Below, piece after piece: positions 53,848 through 63,945 of a stretch of DNA of 64,000 nucleotides. The first letter of the stretch is position 1. Each line of letters begins with the position of its first letter. The translations under genes and the position numbers were made by a program. The DNA is taken from contig NZ_MDVX01000001.1 of the NCBI RefSeq assembly GCF_001719615.1, forward strand, positions 186,001 to 250,000, in the 5' to 3' direction. The stretch comes from Neptunicoccus sediminis. GTDB lineage: Bacteria > Pseudomonadota > Alphaproteobacteria > Rhodobacterales > Rhodobacteraceae. Below the pieces are notes generated by a model, which worked only from the letters and a program-made list of their open reading frames with translations, was not told the DNA's origin and made no database searches.

Positions 53848-55054
53848 TGTTTGCACGGATGCGGCGGGTCACATAGGCGGTCCACAGGGACACGAGCACC
53901 ATATAGACCGCATAGCCGACCATCTGATCAGGGAATGTAACGCCCAGATCAATGCCCCAGCCGGTAAACGCCGGTCCCACGGCCGAGCCGAAGACCATCA
54001 AGGCGGTGGCCAGTGCCTTGATGGACCCGATGCTGCGGGTGCCGTAAACCTCGGGCCAGAAAGAGGCACCAATCGTGGCATAGGCACCGCCTCCGACACC
54101 GATGATCGCAAAGGCAATCGCGGCGATGAACAGGCTGTCCGAGATGCCGAGCATGACAAAGCCGATGGCCATCGGGATTTGCGAAACCGCCAGCAAGCGT
54201 GTGCTGCCCCAGCGGTCCACAGCCCAGCCGCCGAAGAGTCCGGAAACCACCAGAGTTGCCGTGTAAATCGGGAAGAGCGCCACCAGTTCAACGTGGCTCC
54301 AGCCTTTGACATCGGCCATGTGAACCTGTTGGAAGAACAGCGCGGTTCCAAAGGTGCTCGACAGGGTAGCGATCGGGATCAACCCCCAGAACCGCCAGTC
54401 TGCCAGCACCTCTGCGCGGGTCCAGTGACGGCCCGACATGCCGGTTGCATCCGAAGATGTAGACACATCCGCTGGCACACGCTCTGCCCGTAAAAGCCAC
54501 AATAACAGGGGGATACACAGTATCAGGAATCCCGCAGCTATCAGCCAGAGGCTCTGCCAGTGGAACTGCAACATCAGTGCTACAAAGACCACAGGCAGGA
54601 TCGCCTGCCCCAGCGCAAAGCCCAAGCCCGCATAGGAAATCGCCTTGCCCCGCGCCCGCACAAACCAGCGGGCCATCGCCACAACCGCGATATGGGACAG
54701 CATCCCCTGCCCCGTAAACCGCAACCCGAAGACCAGGACCGGCAGCAGCCAGACCGCGCCGATGCGGCTCATCACCACACAGAGCACTGCAAGCGCAGCC
54801 ATCACACTGACCGCCAGAACCCTGACGCGAAAGTGGTCCGCTGAACTGCCCGCCCAGATCATCAGCATCCCCGACACCATTGTCCCGAGAAAGTAAATCC
54901 CGCCCCAATCGCCGTGAGACAGATCAAAAGCAGACTGGATTTCACCTGCAAAGATAGAGATGAAATAGGTCTGCCCGAAGCTAGACAGAAAAGTCAGCAG
55001 GACACCGGCTGCCAACCAGCGGAAATTGTCGCGTATGAACTGGAATGTGGTCAT
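53825..55054 (-). CDS. MFS transporter
   Basis: A 409-aa major facilitator with 12 predicted membrane segments. The loop motif GSSADHFRVRVLAVSVMAALAVL after segment 2 and its repeat GGWAVDRWGSTRLLAVSQIPMAIGF after segment 8 fit the MFS A-motif. Other features are GIYFLGTMVSGMLMIWAG and ISYAGLGFALGQAILPVVF. The closest-looking branch is the monocarboxylate/oxalate-type group, but the substrate cannot be named. It is monocistronic by appearance. Confidence 0.82.
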   Translation of the reverse strand: MTTFQFIRDNFRWLAAGVLLTFLSSFGQTYFISIFAGEIQSAFDLSHGDWGGIYFLGTMVSGMLMIWAGSSADHFRVRVLAVSVMAALAVLCVVMSRIGAVWLLPVLVFGLRFTGQGMLSHIAVVAMARWFVRARGKAISYAGLGFALGQAILPVVFVALMLQFHWQSLWLIAAGFLILCIPLLLWLLRAERVPADVSTSSDATGMSGRHWTRAEVLADWRFWGLIPIATLSSTFGTALFFQQVHMADVKGWSHVELVALFPIYTATLVVSGLFGGWAVDRWGSTRLLAVSQIPMAIGFVMLGISDSLFIAAIAFAIIGVGGGAYATIGASFWPEVYGTRSIGSIKALATALMVFGSAVGPAFTGWGIDLGVTFPDQMVGYAVYMVLVSLWTAYVTRRIRANITAPVAA

Positions 55055-55092
55055 ACGCGATCAAGATCAGGAATTTACGGAAAGGTCACGCG

Positions 55093-56400
55093 CTAAAGCA
55101 CGTAGCGGCTGACATCCGTGCTGCGGGCCAGTTCGCCAAGGTTGGCTTCCACGTATTCCGCATCAATCAGAACCTTGCTGCCGCCCTGATCCGGTGCGGT
55201 AAAGCCAAGTTCGTCAAACACCCGTTCGATGATGGTATAAAGCCGCCGCGCGCCGATATTCTCGACCGAGGCGTTAACCTCGGCCGCAATCTTGGCAATC
55301 GCTGCGATGCCGCTTTCATCAAAGCTGACCTCGACGTTTTCGGTGGCCATAAGGGCTGCATATTGACGGGTCAGGGCATTGTCGGTCTCTGTCAGAATGC
55401 GCACGAAATCCTCTTCGGTCAGCGCGCGCAGTTCCACACGGATCGGCAGGCGACCCTGCAACTCCGGCAGAAGATCGCTTGGTTTGGCGATATGGAAGGC
55501 ACCAGAGGCGATGAACAGGATATGGTCGGTTTTTACAGGCCCGTGCTTGGTGGACACTGTGGTGCCTTCGATCAAAGGCAGCAAATCGCGCTGCACCCCC
55601 TCGCGGGAGACATCGCCGCCACGGGCATCGGATTTCGCGCAAACCTTGTCAATCTCGTCCAGAAACACGATGCCGTTTTCTTCCACGGCGGCAACTGCTT
55701 CACGGGTGACAGTCTCCTGATCCACCAGCTTGTCGGCTTCCTCGTCAATCAGCACCTTATAGCTGTCCGCCACAGTCATCTTGCGGCGCTGGGTGCGCCC
55801 TGAAAAGGCTTTGCCAAAGATGTCACCCAGATTCATCATCCCCATATTGCCGCCGGGCTGCCCCGGAATATCCAGCATCTGCATAGGGTTAGAGGTATCT
55901 GCAACGTCCAGTTCGATTTCTTTATCGTCCAGCAAACCCTCGCGCAGTTTCTTGCGGAACATCTCGCGGGTCTGTTCGCGGCTCTCCGGTCCGGTCAGCG
56001 CGTCGAGCACCCGCTCCTCGGCAGCACCATGGGCGTTCGCCTTTACCTCTTCGCGCTTGTGTTCACGGATCATCACAATGGCGCTGTCCACAAGATCGCG
56101 GATGATCTGTTCCACGTCACGGCCCACATAACCGACCTCAGTGAACTTGGTGGCCTCAACCTTCAGGAAGGGTGCTTTGGCCAGCTTTGCCAAACGGCGC
56201 GAGATTTCGGTTTTCCCGACACCCGTGGGGCCGATCATCAGAATGTTCTTCGGATACACCTCGTCGCGCAGGTCGTCAGACAGGTGCTTGCGCCGCCAGC
56301 GGTTGCGCAGCGCCACGGCTACAGCCCGTTTCGCGTCCTTCTGGCCGATGATGAAACGGTCCAGTTCGCTTACAATTTCACGTGGGGTCAAATCAGTCAT
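55093..56400 (-). CDS. hslU: HslU, ATPase subunit of the HslUV protease
   Basis: HslU unfolds substrates and feeds them to HslV. The 435-aa AAA+ protein has [37 protein letters not shown], Walker [11 protein letters not shown], the I domain (about 110-240), Walker [12 protein letters not shown], and the C-terminal [16 protein letters not shown]...[13 protein letters not shown] tail that docks on HslV. It is 100 bases downstream of hslV. Confidence 0.97.
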   Translation of the reverse strand: MTDLTPREIVSELDRFIIGQKDAKRAVAVALRNRWRRKHLSDDLRDEVYPKNILMIGPTGVGKTEISRRLAKLAKAPFLKVEATKFTEVGYVGRDVEQIIRDLVDSAIVMIREHKREEVKANAHGAAEERVLDALTGPESREQTREMFRKKLREGLLDDKEIELDVADTSNPMQMLDIPGQPGGNMGMMNLGDIFGKAFSGRTQRRKMTVADSYKVLIDEEADKLVDQETVTREAVAAVEENGIVFLDEIDKVCAKSDARGGDVSREGVQRDLLPLIEGTTVSTKHGPVKTDHILFIASGAFHIAKPSDLLPELQGRLPIRVELRALTEEDFVRILTETDNALTRQYAALMATENVEVSFDESGIAAIAKIAAEVNASVENIGARRLYTIIERVFDELGFTAPDQGGSKVLIDAEYVEANLGELARSTDVSRYVL

Positions 56401-56500
56401 TTACACGTTACCTTCTTTAATCTGCCACGGGGCAATTGGTCCTGCCCCTTACATGGGGCGATATGGTTAACAGCCAACATCAGGCAGAGGATCGCCGCCT

Positions 56501-57064
56501 CTAAGCGGATCCTGAAATCTTTTCTACTGTCATATTGCCGTTGGTATAGACGCAAATCTCTGCGGCAATTTCCAAAGCCCGCCGTGCGACCTCCTCGGCG
56601 GATTTATCGCTGTCTGCCATCGCCCGCGCCGCGGCCAGCGCGAAATTCCCGCCTGACCCGATTGCAGCCACATCATTTTCCGGCTCCAGCACGTCCCCCG
56701 CGCCTGTGATCACAAACAGGTCGGACCCGTCTGTCACGATCAGCATCGCTTCCAGATTGCGCAGGTATTTGTCCATACGCCAGTCTTTGGCCAGCTCCAC
56801 AGATGCTTTTGCCAGTTGCCCGGGAGAGGCCTCAAGCTTTGCCTCAAGGCGCTCCAGCAGGGTAAAGGCATCGGCAGTTGATCCGGCAAAGCCGCAGACA
56901 ACATCATGTCCACCGGGCGAAATCCGGCGGACCTTGCGGGCAGTGCCCTTGATGACGGTCTGCCCCAGTGAAACCTGACCGTCGCCAGCCAGAACCACTT
57001 CACCGCCTTTGCGCACGCCCACAATCGTTGTCCCGTGCCAGCCTGGAAATTTATCTTCGCTCAT
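56501..57064 (-). CDS. hslV: HslV, peptidase subunit of the HslUV protease
   Basis: HslV is the proteasome-like threonine peptidase. The frame starts with ATG 57076 or ATG 57064. The latter gives the alphaproteobacterial propeptide [11 protein letters not shown] before the catalytic Thr in [23 protein letters not shown], so 57064 (187 aa) is used. Family blocks are [32 protein letters not shown] and [21 protein letters not shown] precedes the start. Confidence 0.94.
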   Translation of the reverse strand: MSEDKFPGWHGTTIVGVRKGGEVVLAGDGQVSLGQTVIKGTARKVRRISPGGHDVVCGFAGSTADAFTLLERLEAKLEASPGQLAKASVELAKDWRMDKYLRNLEAMLIVTDGSDLFVITGAGDVLEPENDVAAIGSGGNFALAAARAMADSDKSAEEVARRALEIAAEICVYTNGNMTVEKISGSA

Positions 57065-57125
57065 CTGTGTCACCATCCTTCTTCTGGCTTCAAATATCCC
57101 CGCCGGAGGCTGCTATGGCCAGCCA

Positions 57126-57160
57126 AAACGAAAAAGGGCGCAGCTTGCGCGCGCCCTTTT
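57126..57160 (-). terminator. Terminator after infB
   Basis: Stem AAAAGGGCGC / GCGCCCTTTT (57132-57141 with 57151-57160); on the minus strand it is followed by TTTCGTTTT. It ends the rimP-nusA-ylxR-infB transcript and separates it from hslV. Confidence 0.82.
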
Positions 57161-57177
57161 CCTGAAACGGGTCCGGA

Positions 57178-59679
57178 TTAATCCAGTTTGCGTTCGATTT
57201 CTTCGGTTTCAAAGATCTCGATCACGTCACCTTCACGGATATCCTCGTAGTTCTCGAACGCCATACCACATTCCTGACCACCCTGAACTTCTTTCACTTC
57301 GTCTTTGAAGCGTTTCAGAGTTTTCAGTTTGCCTTCGTGGATCACAACGTTGTCACGCAGCAACCGCACCCCTGCCGAACGGCGGGCGACACCTTCGGTG
57401 ACTTCACAACCGGCAATCTTGCCTGTACCGGAAATCTTGAAGACTTCTTTGATGGTTGCATAACCGATGAAGGTTTCCTTGATCTCGGCGGACAGCAGGC
57501 CAGAGGCCGCAGCTTTCACATCGTCAACCAGATCGTAGATGATGGAATAGTAACGGATTTCCACACTTTTCTGGTTCGCGCTGTTCCGTGCCGGTGCATT
57601 TGCCCGCACGTTAAAGCCGATGATCGGCGCGCCAGAGGCTTCGGCCAGTGTCACGTCGCTTTCGGTGATGGCGCCGACGCCGGAGTGTAGCACCCGAACG
57701 CGGACTTCGTCGTTGCCAACTTTTTCCATCGCCTGAACAATCGCTTCGGCAGAACCTTGCACGTCCGCTTTTACCAGAATTGGCAGCTCGGAGACGTTTT
57801 CATCTGCTTTGGCTTTGGCCAGCAACTGATCCAGTGTTGTACCGGCGCCAGCAGCGGCTTTCTTGTCTTTCGCCGCACTGATCCGGTAATCCGCAATCTC
57901 GCGGGCTTCTGATTCGCTGGATACAACGTTCAGAACGTCACCGGCCTCAGGGGCACCGTTCAGACCCAGAACCTCTACAGGCACGGATGGTCCGGCTTCG
58001 TCAACGCGTTCGCCCTTGTCGTTGATCAGCGCACGGACCTTACCGTATTGCTCACCCACAACGAAGATGTCGCCTTTGCGCAGCGTACCGTTTTGCACCA
58101 GAACCGTGGCAACAGGGCCGCGGCCTACGTCCAGCTTCGCCTCAATCACAGCGCCTTCGGCATTGCGGTTCGGGTTGGCTTTCAGCTCCAGCAATTCGGA
58201 TTGCAGCGAGATCGCTTCAAGCAGTTTGTCGAGCCCCTCGCCCTTTAGCGCGGACATTTCAACATCCTGAACTTCACCGGACATGGCCTCAACGATCACT
58301 TCGTGACGCAGAAGCTCTGCACGCACCGCATCAGGGTCCGCACCGGGTTTGTCCATTTTGTTGATCGCAACAATCATCGGCACTTCGGCTGCATGGGCGT
58401 GGTGGATCGCTTCGATCGTCTGGGGCATGACGCTGTCATCAGCGGCAACAACCAGAACCACGATATCCGTGACCTGTGCACCCCGTGCCCGCATGGACGT
58501 AAACGCCGCGTGACCCGGTGTATCAAGGAAGGACAGCAATGTGCCATCGTCGGTTGTGATCTGGTAGGCACCGATGTGCTGGGTGATGCCGCCGGCTTCT
58601 CCGGAGACAACGTTCGTTTTACGGATCGCATCAAGCACAGAGGTTTTACCGTGGTCCACGTGGCCCATGATGGTGATCACAGGGGCGCGCGGTCTGAGGT
58701 CTTCTTCTTTGTCTTCAACCGTGATGATCGCTTCTTCAACGTCGGCGTCAGAGACACGCACCACTTTGTGGCCGAACTCTTCAACAATCAGTTCCGCAGT
58801 ATCTGCGTCAATTGTCTGGTTCTGTGTCGCCATGATACCGTTTGTCATCAGTGCTTTAACAACAGCAGCGGTTTTTTCCGCCATGCGGTTGGCCAGTTCC
58901 TGAACGGTGATCGCTTCAGGCACCTGCACGTCGCGAATGATCTTTTCGCGTTCCTGCTTGCCACCCATCGACTTGCGGCGTTCCCGTTCCTGGGCGCGTT
59001 TCATCGCAGCCATAGAGCGTTGGCGTCCGCCTTCGCGACCCGACAGGGCCTGACTGATGGTCAGCTTGCCGGAGCTGCGACGGTCGTCGCCGCCCTTGCC
59101 GCGGGTCGGTTTCTTTTCTTCGGGGCGGGCCGGGCTTTTGTCGTCCCGTTTCGGACCCTTGGCCGGTGCTTTGGCTGCGGCGGCTTCGACAGCGGCCGGA
59201 TCGACCGGAGCGACTGTGTCGGCGGCAGGTTTGGCGTCGGGTTTCGCCTTGGCTGCGGGTTTGTTCGCAGCTTCCTTGGCGTCCTTCTCGGCCTGTTCCT
59301 TGGCCCGCAGGCGTTCAGCGCGTTCTTCTTCCTCGCGCTCTTTTTCTTCTTTCTCACGGCGGCGCGCTTCCCGCTCTGCCTCGCGGCGTGCGGTTTCTTC
59401 TGCCTCTTTGGCAGCGCGCTCGGCTTCTTGTGCCTTGGCCGCCAGCAACGCCTTCTTACGGCGCTCCATTTCCACGTCGGAAATGCCCGGTGCGTTTACG
59501 CCACCGGATTTACCACCAGAACCGCCGCCGGATGTGCCGGGTTTTGGCACGATCACGCGCTTGCGCTTCTTCTCGACCACAACCGATTTAGTGCGCCCAT
59601 GGGAAAAACTCTGCCGTACACGGCTTGTAGATGGTCGGCTACCGCCCAACCCCAATGGCTTTTTATCGTCGTCGCTCAT
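57178..59679 (-). CDS. infB: Translation initiation factor IF-2
   Basis: IF-2 places initiator tRNA on the ribosome. The 833-aa GTPase has a highly charged, low-complexity N-terminal region (about 70-205, rich in Ala, Glu, Lys, Arg), an IF2-N domain (about 250-305), G1 GHVDHGKT at 339-346, [20 protein letters not shown], and the C-terminal domains ([31 protein letters not shown]-like tail). Long antisense frames opposite the charged region are shadows. Confidence 0.97.
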   Translation of the reverse strand: MSDDDKKPLGLGGSRPSTSRVRQSFSHGRTKSVVVEKKRKRVIVPKPGTSGGGSGGKSGGVNAPGISDVEMERRKKALLAAKAQEAERAAKEAEETARREAEREARRREKEEKEREEEERAERLRAKEQAEKDAKEAANKPAAKAKPDAKPAADTVAPVDPAAVEAAAAKAPAKGPKRDDKSPARPEEKKPTRGKGGDDRRSSGKLTISQALSGREGGRQRSMAAMKRAQERERRKSMGGKQEREKIIRDVQVPEAITVQELANRMAEKTAAVVKALMTNGIMATQNQTIDADTAELIVEEFGHKVVRVSDADVEEAIITVEDKEEDLRPRAPVITIMGHVDHGKTSVLDAIRKTNVVSGEAGGITQHIGAYQITTDDGTLLSFLDTPGHAAFTSMRARGAQVTDIVVLVVAADDSVMPQTIEAIHHAHAAEVPMIVAINKMDKPGADPDAVRAELLRHEVIVEAMSGEVQDVEMSALKGEGLDKLLEAISLQSELLELKANPNRNAEGAVIEAKLDVGRGPVATVLVQNGTLRKGDIFVVGEQYGKVRALINDKGERVDEAGPSVPVEVLGLNGAPEAGDVLNVVSSESEAREIADYRISAAKDKKAAAGAGTTLDQLLAKAKADENVSELPILVKADVQGSAEAIVQAMEKVGNDEVRVRVLHSGVGAITESDVTLAEASGAPIIGFNVRANAPARNSANQKSVEIRYYSIIYDLVDDVKAAASGLLSAEIKETFIGYATIKEVFKISGTGKIAGCEVTEGVARRSAGVRLLRDNVVIHEGKLKTLKRFKDEVKEVQGGQECGMAFENYEDIREGDVIEIFETEEIERKLD

Positions 59680-59685
59680 TCGTCT

Positions 59686-60333
59686 TTAACCTTTCACCGC
59701 CGGATCGTCCGGCTGCATTGCCTCTGTTATGGCATCCCTGCCGCGTAGTCCGGCAAGCCTTGCCGCATCGCGTTTGACCGATTTTGTCAAACCCCCGCCG
59801 ACAAGCGCCGCATGTATCACATAGTCACGCCCAAAAGCCAAACCCAATTCGGCGGCTGTCAGGCAGGAAATATAGGTATTCTGGCCGTTTGGCGGGCGAA
59901 GCTTGCGCTTTTGGGATTCCGAGCCGTCATTTGACTGCAGCAGAACCAAGGCAGCTTCGGAAATTAGCGCGCCTTTGGTCTTTTCAAACCCACAAATAGC
60001 ATTTCCACCCCTGCGGGCAAGGGAAATCAGGTCCACAAGCCGCTGAACCAGAAGCTGTTCCAACAATTCCAGCAAGCCGTCCGGCACAGTTGCCCGTGCT
60101 TTGGCTGCCCTTGAGAACAGATTTTTCTTAATAGAGAGTTCCAGCGCAGACCGCTCTGCGCTGACCCACATGCCCCGTCCCGGAAGACGTTCGGCCAAAT
60201 CAGGTGTCACCACGCCGTCTGGCGAAAGGACAAACCGAATGAGCCCTTTGCAGGGCTGAACCTCTCCCGTCGCTATACAGCGGCGGGTGGTTTCATCGGT
60301 TTGTGTCTTTCGTCCAGCGCGACCCAATGGCAT
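59686..60333 (-). CDS. YlxR family protein fused to an L7Ae-like RNA-binding domain
   Basis: A 215-aa protein with an N-terminal YlxR/DUF448 domain (TRRCIATGEVQPCKGLIRFVLSPDGVVTPDLAERLPGRGMWVSAERSALELSIKKNLFSRAAK) and a second part (about 90-180) that looks like the L7Ae/YlxQ fold (LVDLISLARRGGNAICGFEKTKGAL). In many bacteria these are two separate genes between nusA and infB; here they are one protein. It probably binds structured RNA near transcription or ribosome assembly. Confidence 0.85.
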   Translation of the reverse strand: MPLGRAGRKTQTDETTRRCIATGEVQPCKGLIRFVLSPDGVVTPDLAERLPGRGMWVSAERSALELSIKKNLFSRAAKARATVPDGLLELLEQLLVQRLVDLISLARRGGNAICGFEKTKGALISEAALVLLQSNDGSESQKRKLRPPNGQNTYISCLTAAELGLAFGRDYVIHAALVGGGLTKSVKRDAARLAGLRGRDAITEAMQPDDPAVKG

Positions 60334-60351
60334 ATCCCGAAATCTGACGCA

Positions 60352-61977
60352 TCAGACTTCGGTCTCCTCGGCTGTTTCGGCGTCGTCGTCTTCGACGTCA
60401 TCGCCGGCCGCATCTTCGGCAAGTTGCTCTTCTGTGACCCAACCCAGCATCAGGCGGGCAGTCATTACCAGTTGCTGTGCCTCGTCGAGACCCACATCAA
60501 AGGTTTCCAGCAGACCTTCGTCCTTGACCCGTTTGCCGTCTACCGTGGTGTAGCCACCAGCCAGTTCCCAGTCTGCACAGGTCGCAAAATCCTCCAGCGT
60601 TTTCACGCCGTCTTTGGCCAGAGCGACCATCATTTGCGGGGTCAGACCTTCAAAGTCGATCAGGGATTGTTCGACACCCAGTTCCTTGGCTTCTTCCAGC
60701 GCCTTGGCGTTCATTTCATCCAGAGACTCACGGGCACGGGCCTGCAATTCCTCGGCTGTGTCCTGATCAAAGCCTTCAATCGACAGCAGTTCTTCGATTT
60801 CGATGTAGGCAACCTCTTCCAGAGTAGCAAAGCCTTCGGATACCAGAAGCTGTGCAACCACTTCGTCCACGTTCATGGTGTCCATGAACAGTTTGGAACG
60901 TTCTTCGAACTCTTTCTGACGACGCTCGGATTCTTCGGCTTCGGTCATGATGTCGATGTCCAGACCTGTGAGCTGGCTTGCCAGACGCACGTTCTGACCG
61001 CGACGGCCAATGGCCAGCGACAGTTGATCGTCCGGTACAACAACTTCAATCCGTTCTGCATCGTCGTCCAGAACAACCTTGGACACTTCTGCCGGTTGCA
61101 GCGCGTTTACAAGGAAGGTCGGCGCATCGTCATTCCAAGGGATGATGTCGATCTTTTCGCCTTGCAGTTCGTTCACAACAGCCTGAACACGGCTGCCGCG
61201 CATACCAACACAGGCACCCACCGGATCAATGGAGTTGTCATAAGAGATCACGCCGATCTTGGCGCGGGAGCCCGGATCACGGGCAACGGCCTTGATCTCA
61301 ATGATGCCATCATAGATTTCCGGTACTTCCATTTTGAACAGCTCTGCCATGAATTCGGGGCTGGTACGGCTGAGGAAGATTTGCGGGCCGCGCATTTCAG
61401 AGCGGACTTCTTTGATATAGGCGCGGATGCGGTCACCGTTGCGGAACAGTTCGCGGTTGATCAACTGGTCGCGGCGCAGCACGGCTTCACCGCGGCCCAC
61501 ATCCACAATCACGTTGCCGTATTCTACACGTTTGACCAGACCGTTGATAATCGTGCCTTCGCGGTCTTTGAATTCGTCGTACTGGCGCTCGCGCTCGGCT
61601 TCACGCACTTTTTGCAGGATAACCTGTTTCGCAGACTGCGCGGCGATCCGGCCAAAGTCCATTGGCGGCAGATCGTCGATTACCCAGTCACCCACTTCGG
61701 GGTTATCCAGATGGGCGCGGGCCTCTTCGACGGTCATTTCGGTGAAGTGGTTTTCAACCTCGGCCACGACTTCGCGCACGCGGGTCATTTCCAGTTCGCC
61801 GGATTTCCGGTCGATCTTGGCGCGGATGTCCAGTTCGGGGCCGTATTTCGATTTGGCGGCTTTGGCGTAGGATTCCTCCATCGCCTGCAACACCAGATCG
61901 GGGTCGATCATTTTTTCGCGGGCAACCGCATCAGCGATTTGCAACAACTCCAAACGGTTCGCACTGGTTATGCTCAT
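60352..61977 (-). CDS. nusA: Transcription termination/antitermination factor NusA
   Basis: NusA controls pausing, termination and antitermination of RNA polymerase. The 541-aa protein has the N-terminal RNAP-binding domain ([38 protein letters not shown]), S1 domain ([30 protein letters not shown]), two KH domains ([45 protein letters not shown]), and C-terminal acidic repeats. The ATG overlaps the rimP stop by four bases. Confidence 0.97.
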   Translation of the reverse strand: MSITSANRLELLQIADAVAREKMIDPDLVLQAMEESYAKAAKSKYGPELDIRAKIDRKSGELEMTRVREVVAEVENHFTEMTVEEARAHLDNPEVGDWVIDDLPPMDFGRIAAQSAKQVILQKVREAERERQYDEFKDREGTIINGLVKRVEYGNVIVDVGRGEAVLRRDQLINRELFRNGDRIRAYIKEVRSEMRGPQIFLSRTSPEFMAELFKMEVPEIYDGIIEIKAVARDPGSRAKIGVISYDNSIDPVGACVGMRGSRVQAVVNELQGEKIDIIPWNDDAPTFLVNALQPAEVSKVVLDDDAERIEVVVPDDQLSLAIGRRGQNVRLASQLTGLDIDIMTEAEESERRQKEFEERSKLFMDTMNVDEVVAQLLVSEGFATLEEVAYIEIEELLSIEGFDQDTAEELQARARESLDEMNAKALEEAKELGVEQSLIDFEGLTPQMMVALAKDGVKTLEDFATCADWELAGGYTTVDGKRVKDEGLLETFDVGLDEAQQLVMTARLMLGWVTEEQLAEDAAGDDVEDDDAETAEETEV

Positions 61978-62537
61978 GACGCGTCCTCTTCGGTTTCAAT
62001 ATCGTCAAACTTGCTTTCATCCAGCCCACCGTCTTTGCGGGCTTTTAAACTTTCTGCGATCAACGCATCGCTGAGAACCAGCTTGGCGTCGGACAGCCAG
62101 TCGAATTGCAGACCGATGATGCCTTGCGGGATCTCTATCAGCACTTCGCCGTCCTGTGTCCCGCGCAATTCGCCCTTAAAACGGCGCTGGCCGTCGATCA
62201 ACTCGCTGGTTTCGATCTTGGCTTCATAGCCTTCCCAAGCGTCGAAATCCTTCAGCCGTGTCAGCGGGCGGTCGATGCCGGGGCTCGACACTTCCAGCGC
62301 GTAATCCCCGTCAATCGGGTCTTCCACGTCCAGAATAGCAGAGAGTTCGGTTGAAATCTTGGCGCAATCATCCACCTCGATGCCACCTTCGGGGCGTTCG
62401 GCCATGATTTGCAGGATGGTTTGCTTGCCGCTCATCAGGCGCAGGCGCACCAGTTCATAGCCGAGATCCTCGATCACGGGCTGTACAATTTCTGCCAATC
62501 GTTTGTCGATGGCCGCTTTCGCGATCAGATCAGACAT
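61974..62537 (-). CDS. rimP: Ribosome maturation factor RimP
   Basis: RimP assists assembly of the 30S subunit. The 187-aa protein has the N-terminal [80 protein letters not shown], where the SSPGxDRPL signature is clear, and a C-terminal SH3-like domain. AAGGGA lies about nine bases before ATG 62537. It opens the nusA-infB operon. Confidence 0.94.
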   Translation of the reverse strand: MSDLIAKAAIDKRLAEIVQPVIEDLGYELVRLRLMSGKQTILQIMAERPEGGIEVDDCAKISTELSAILDVEDPIDGDYALEVSSPGIDRPLTRLKDFDAWEGYEAKIETSELIDGQRRFKGELRGTQDGEVLIEIPQGIIGLQFDWLSDAKLVLSDALIAESLKARKDGGLDESKFDDIETEEDAS

Positions 62538-62586
62538 GGATATGGTCCCTTAGGCTACAGTGTCGGGCACAGGATGTGTCAGGCAC

Positions 62587-62609
62587 AAAAAAACGGGCGC
62601 GCGGCCCGT
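62587..62609 (-). terminator. Rho-independent terminator upstream of rimP (attenuator or sRNA end)
   Basis: On the minus strand ACGGGC-CGCGC-GCCCGT followed by at least six T (62592-62587). It lies about 50 bases before the rimP ATG and about 70 bases after a good promoter. Confidence 0.72.
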
Positions 62610-62658
62610 CGTGAAATCCGATGGAAGTCTGGGGTTGGAGGCCAGTCTTACCGCTGTT
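62587..62658 (-). ncRNA. Candidate short leader RNA or sRNA ahead of rimP-nusA-infB
   Basis: If transcription starts about seven bases after the minus-10 at 62670-62665 and stops at the terminator, a transcript of about 70 bases results. It has no open reading frame of note and contains a C-rich segment GCCTCCAACCCC that could pair with ribosome binding sites. It could be an attenuated leader of the rimP operon or a free-standing small RNA. Not matched to any family. Confidence 0.35.
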
Positions 62659-62664
62659 GAGGTG

Positions 62665-62693
62665 GATATACGCCTGCGAATCGGAAAAGGCAA
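62665..62693 (-). promoter_or_regulatory. Sigma-70-type promoter upstream of rimP operon
   Basis: On the minus strand TTGCCT (62693-62688), exactly 17 bases, TATATC (62670-62665). It lies just beyond the SDR stop and points towards the terminator and rimP. Confidence 0.6.
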
Positions 62694-62736
62694 GCCACGC
62701 TTTCAGAATAAGCAATAGACCGCAAGTTTGGAGCAC

Positions 62737-63414
62737 CTACCACGGTACGGGTTTTCCCGCCCAGTCAAAGAACTGTCCGGTCTGCTCCGGCGTCAGCCCG
62801 TCCAGCACTGTGATCAGATTTGCGGCCGCCTGTTCGGGCGGGACAGAGGCGTGATTGCGATAGTTTTCGGTGAAGGCGGTTGTCACAGTGCCCGGATGCA
62901 GCACAACACAGATCGCCTGTTTATGGCTGCGGGAAAGTTCAATGGCTGCGGTGTGAATCAGTTGGTTCAACGCCGCTTTGGACGCACGGTAGGAATACCA
63001 GCCGCCAAGGTTATTGTCCCCGATGGAACCGACCCGCGCGGACAGGGCCGCAAATACGGCCCGCTCCCGCTTTGGCAGCAACCGTTGTGCGTGCTTCAGA
63101 ACCAGCGCCGGACCTGTCGCATTCACCGCGAATTGCGCGGCGAGTGTTTCCGGATCAAGCGCCCTGAGTGATTTCTCCGGTTGTGCGTTGTCTGAGGTCA
63201 GCGCCCCCGTTGCCGTGATGATGGTGTGATAGGGCGGATCGAGCTTGCCCAGCGCCTGTTGGATCGCGGCTTCATCCGTTATGTCAAAACCATCCGCGCT
63301 GCGGGAAAAGGTGGTCACATCACAGCCATCCGAGCGCAGCCTTTGCGCCAGTGCGCTGCCGATACCGCCAGAGCCGCCCAGCACCAAGGCGCGTTTTACG
63401 GGTGTTCCGCTCAT
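62737..63414 (-). CDS. SDR family oxidoreductase
   Basis: A 225-aa short-chain dehydrogenase/reductase. ATG 63414 overlaps the tspO stop by four bases; the frame is open further up but that part is antisense to nothing conserved and was rejected. The NAD(P) loop is VLGGSGGIGSALAQRL (GGSGGIG), the catalytic triad is in ALSARVGSIGDNNLGGWYSYRASKAALNQL (Ser, Tyr-x3-Lys), and VLHPGTVTTAF follows. The pattern resembles the C-factor/YdfG-like group (SDR with unknown substrate). Confidence 0.85.
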   Translation of the reverse strand: MSGTPVKRALVLGGSGGIGSALAQRLRSDGCDVTTFSRSADGFDITDEAAIQQALGKLDPPYHTIITATGALTSDNAQPEKSLRALDPETLAAQFAVNATGPALVLKHAQRLLPKRERAVFAALSARVGSIGDNNLGGWYSYRASKAALNQLIHTAAIELSRSHKQAICVVLHPGTVTTAFTENYRNHASVPPEQAAANLITVLDGLTPEQTGQFFDWAGKPVPW

Positions 63415-63878
63415 GGGTTCAGATATAGCAGCGATGCATTCAGCACAGTCGCAAAGCTGACCCAAGCGGCATAGGGCAGGAAGAGCACCGCGGAAATCCG
63501 GTCCCGGTTCCAAGTTGTCAGGATAAATCCGAAAATCGCGACCAGCATCAGCACGATCACCCCAAGCGCAAGATCCATGCGGTGGGCACCAAAGAACAGG
63601 GGCGACCAACCAAAGTTCAGGATCATCTGTGCAAACCACAGCTTCATCGCGGCGCTACTGCGGTCAATCTGCCAGATACGCCAGCCTGCAATCCCGATCA
63701 GGATGTAAAGTGTTGTCCAAACCGGACCGAATACCCAAGCGGGCGGATTGAACGTGGGTTTAACCAATGTATCAAACCACGGACCGGGGGCTGTAGAAAC
63801 CCCAATCAATGCGCCACAGACAACCACGCCGATGACAAAAACCACAAGCGACAGGAGGTTGGATTTTACCGAAACCAT
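63411..63878 (-). CDS. tspO: TspO/MBR family tryptophan-rich sensory protein
   Basis: TspO is an outer- or inner-membrane porphyrin-binding protein, relative of the mitochondrial translocator protein; in Rhodobacter it modulates photopigment genes with oxygen. The 155-aa protein has five hydrophobic segments and the family motifs WFDTLVKPTFNPPAWVFGPVWTTLYILIGIAGWRIW (PxxxPPxWVFxPVW) and FAQMILNFGWSPLFFG, AAWVSFATVLNASLLYLN. It is coupled to the SDR gene by ATGA overlap. Confidence 0.92.
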   Translation of the reverse strand: MVSVKSNLLSLVVFVIGVVVCGALIGVSTAPGPWFDTLVKPTFNPPAWVFGPVWTTLYILIGIAGWRIWQIDRSSAAMKLWFAQMILNFGWSPLFFGAHRMDLALGVIVLMLVAIFGFILTTWNRDRISAVLFLPYAAWVSFATVLNASLLYLNP

Positions 63879-63945
63879 TTTCAGCCCTTTCGAGTGCTAT
63901 GCCCCGACGGGGCTCGCCCTAGAAATAGACGGGGCAAGGGGTTCG

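Noticed and set aside
58303-59748. A 481-aa plus-strand frame opposite infB
   Set aside because: It is the complement of the charged Ala/Glu/Lys/Arg region and GTPase domain; its Phe/Leu/Gly-rich runs come from that.
60301-62229. A 642-aa plus-strand frame opposite nusA
   Set aside because: NusA has S1 and KH domains in the minus frame; the plus frame has no start context or motif.
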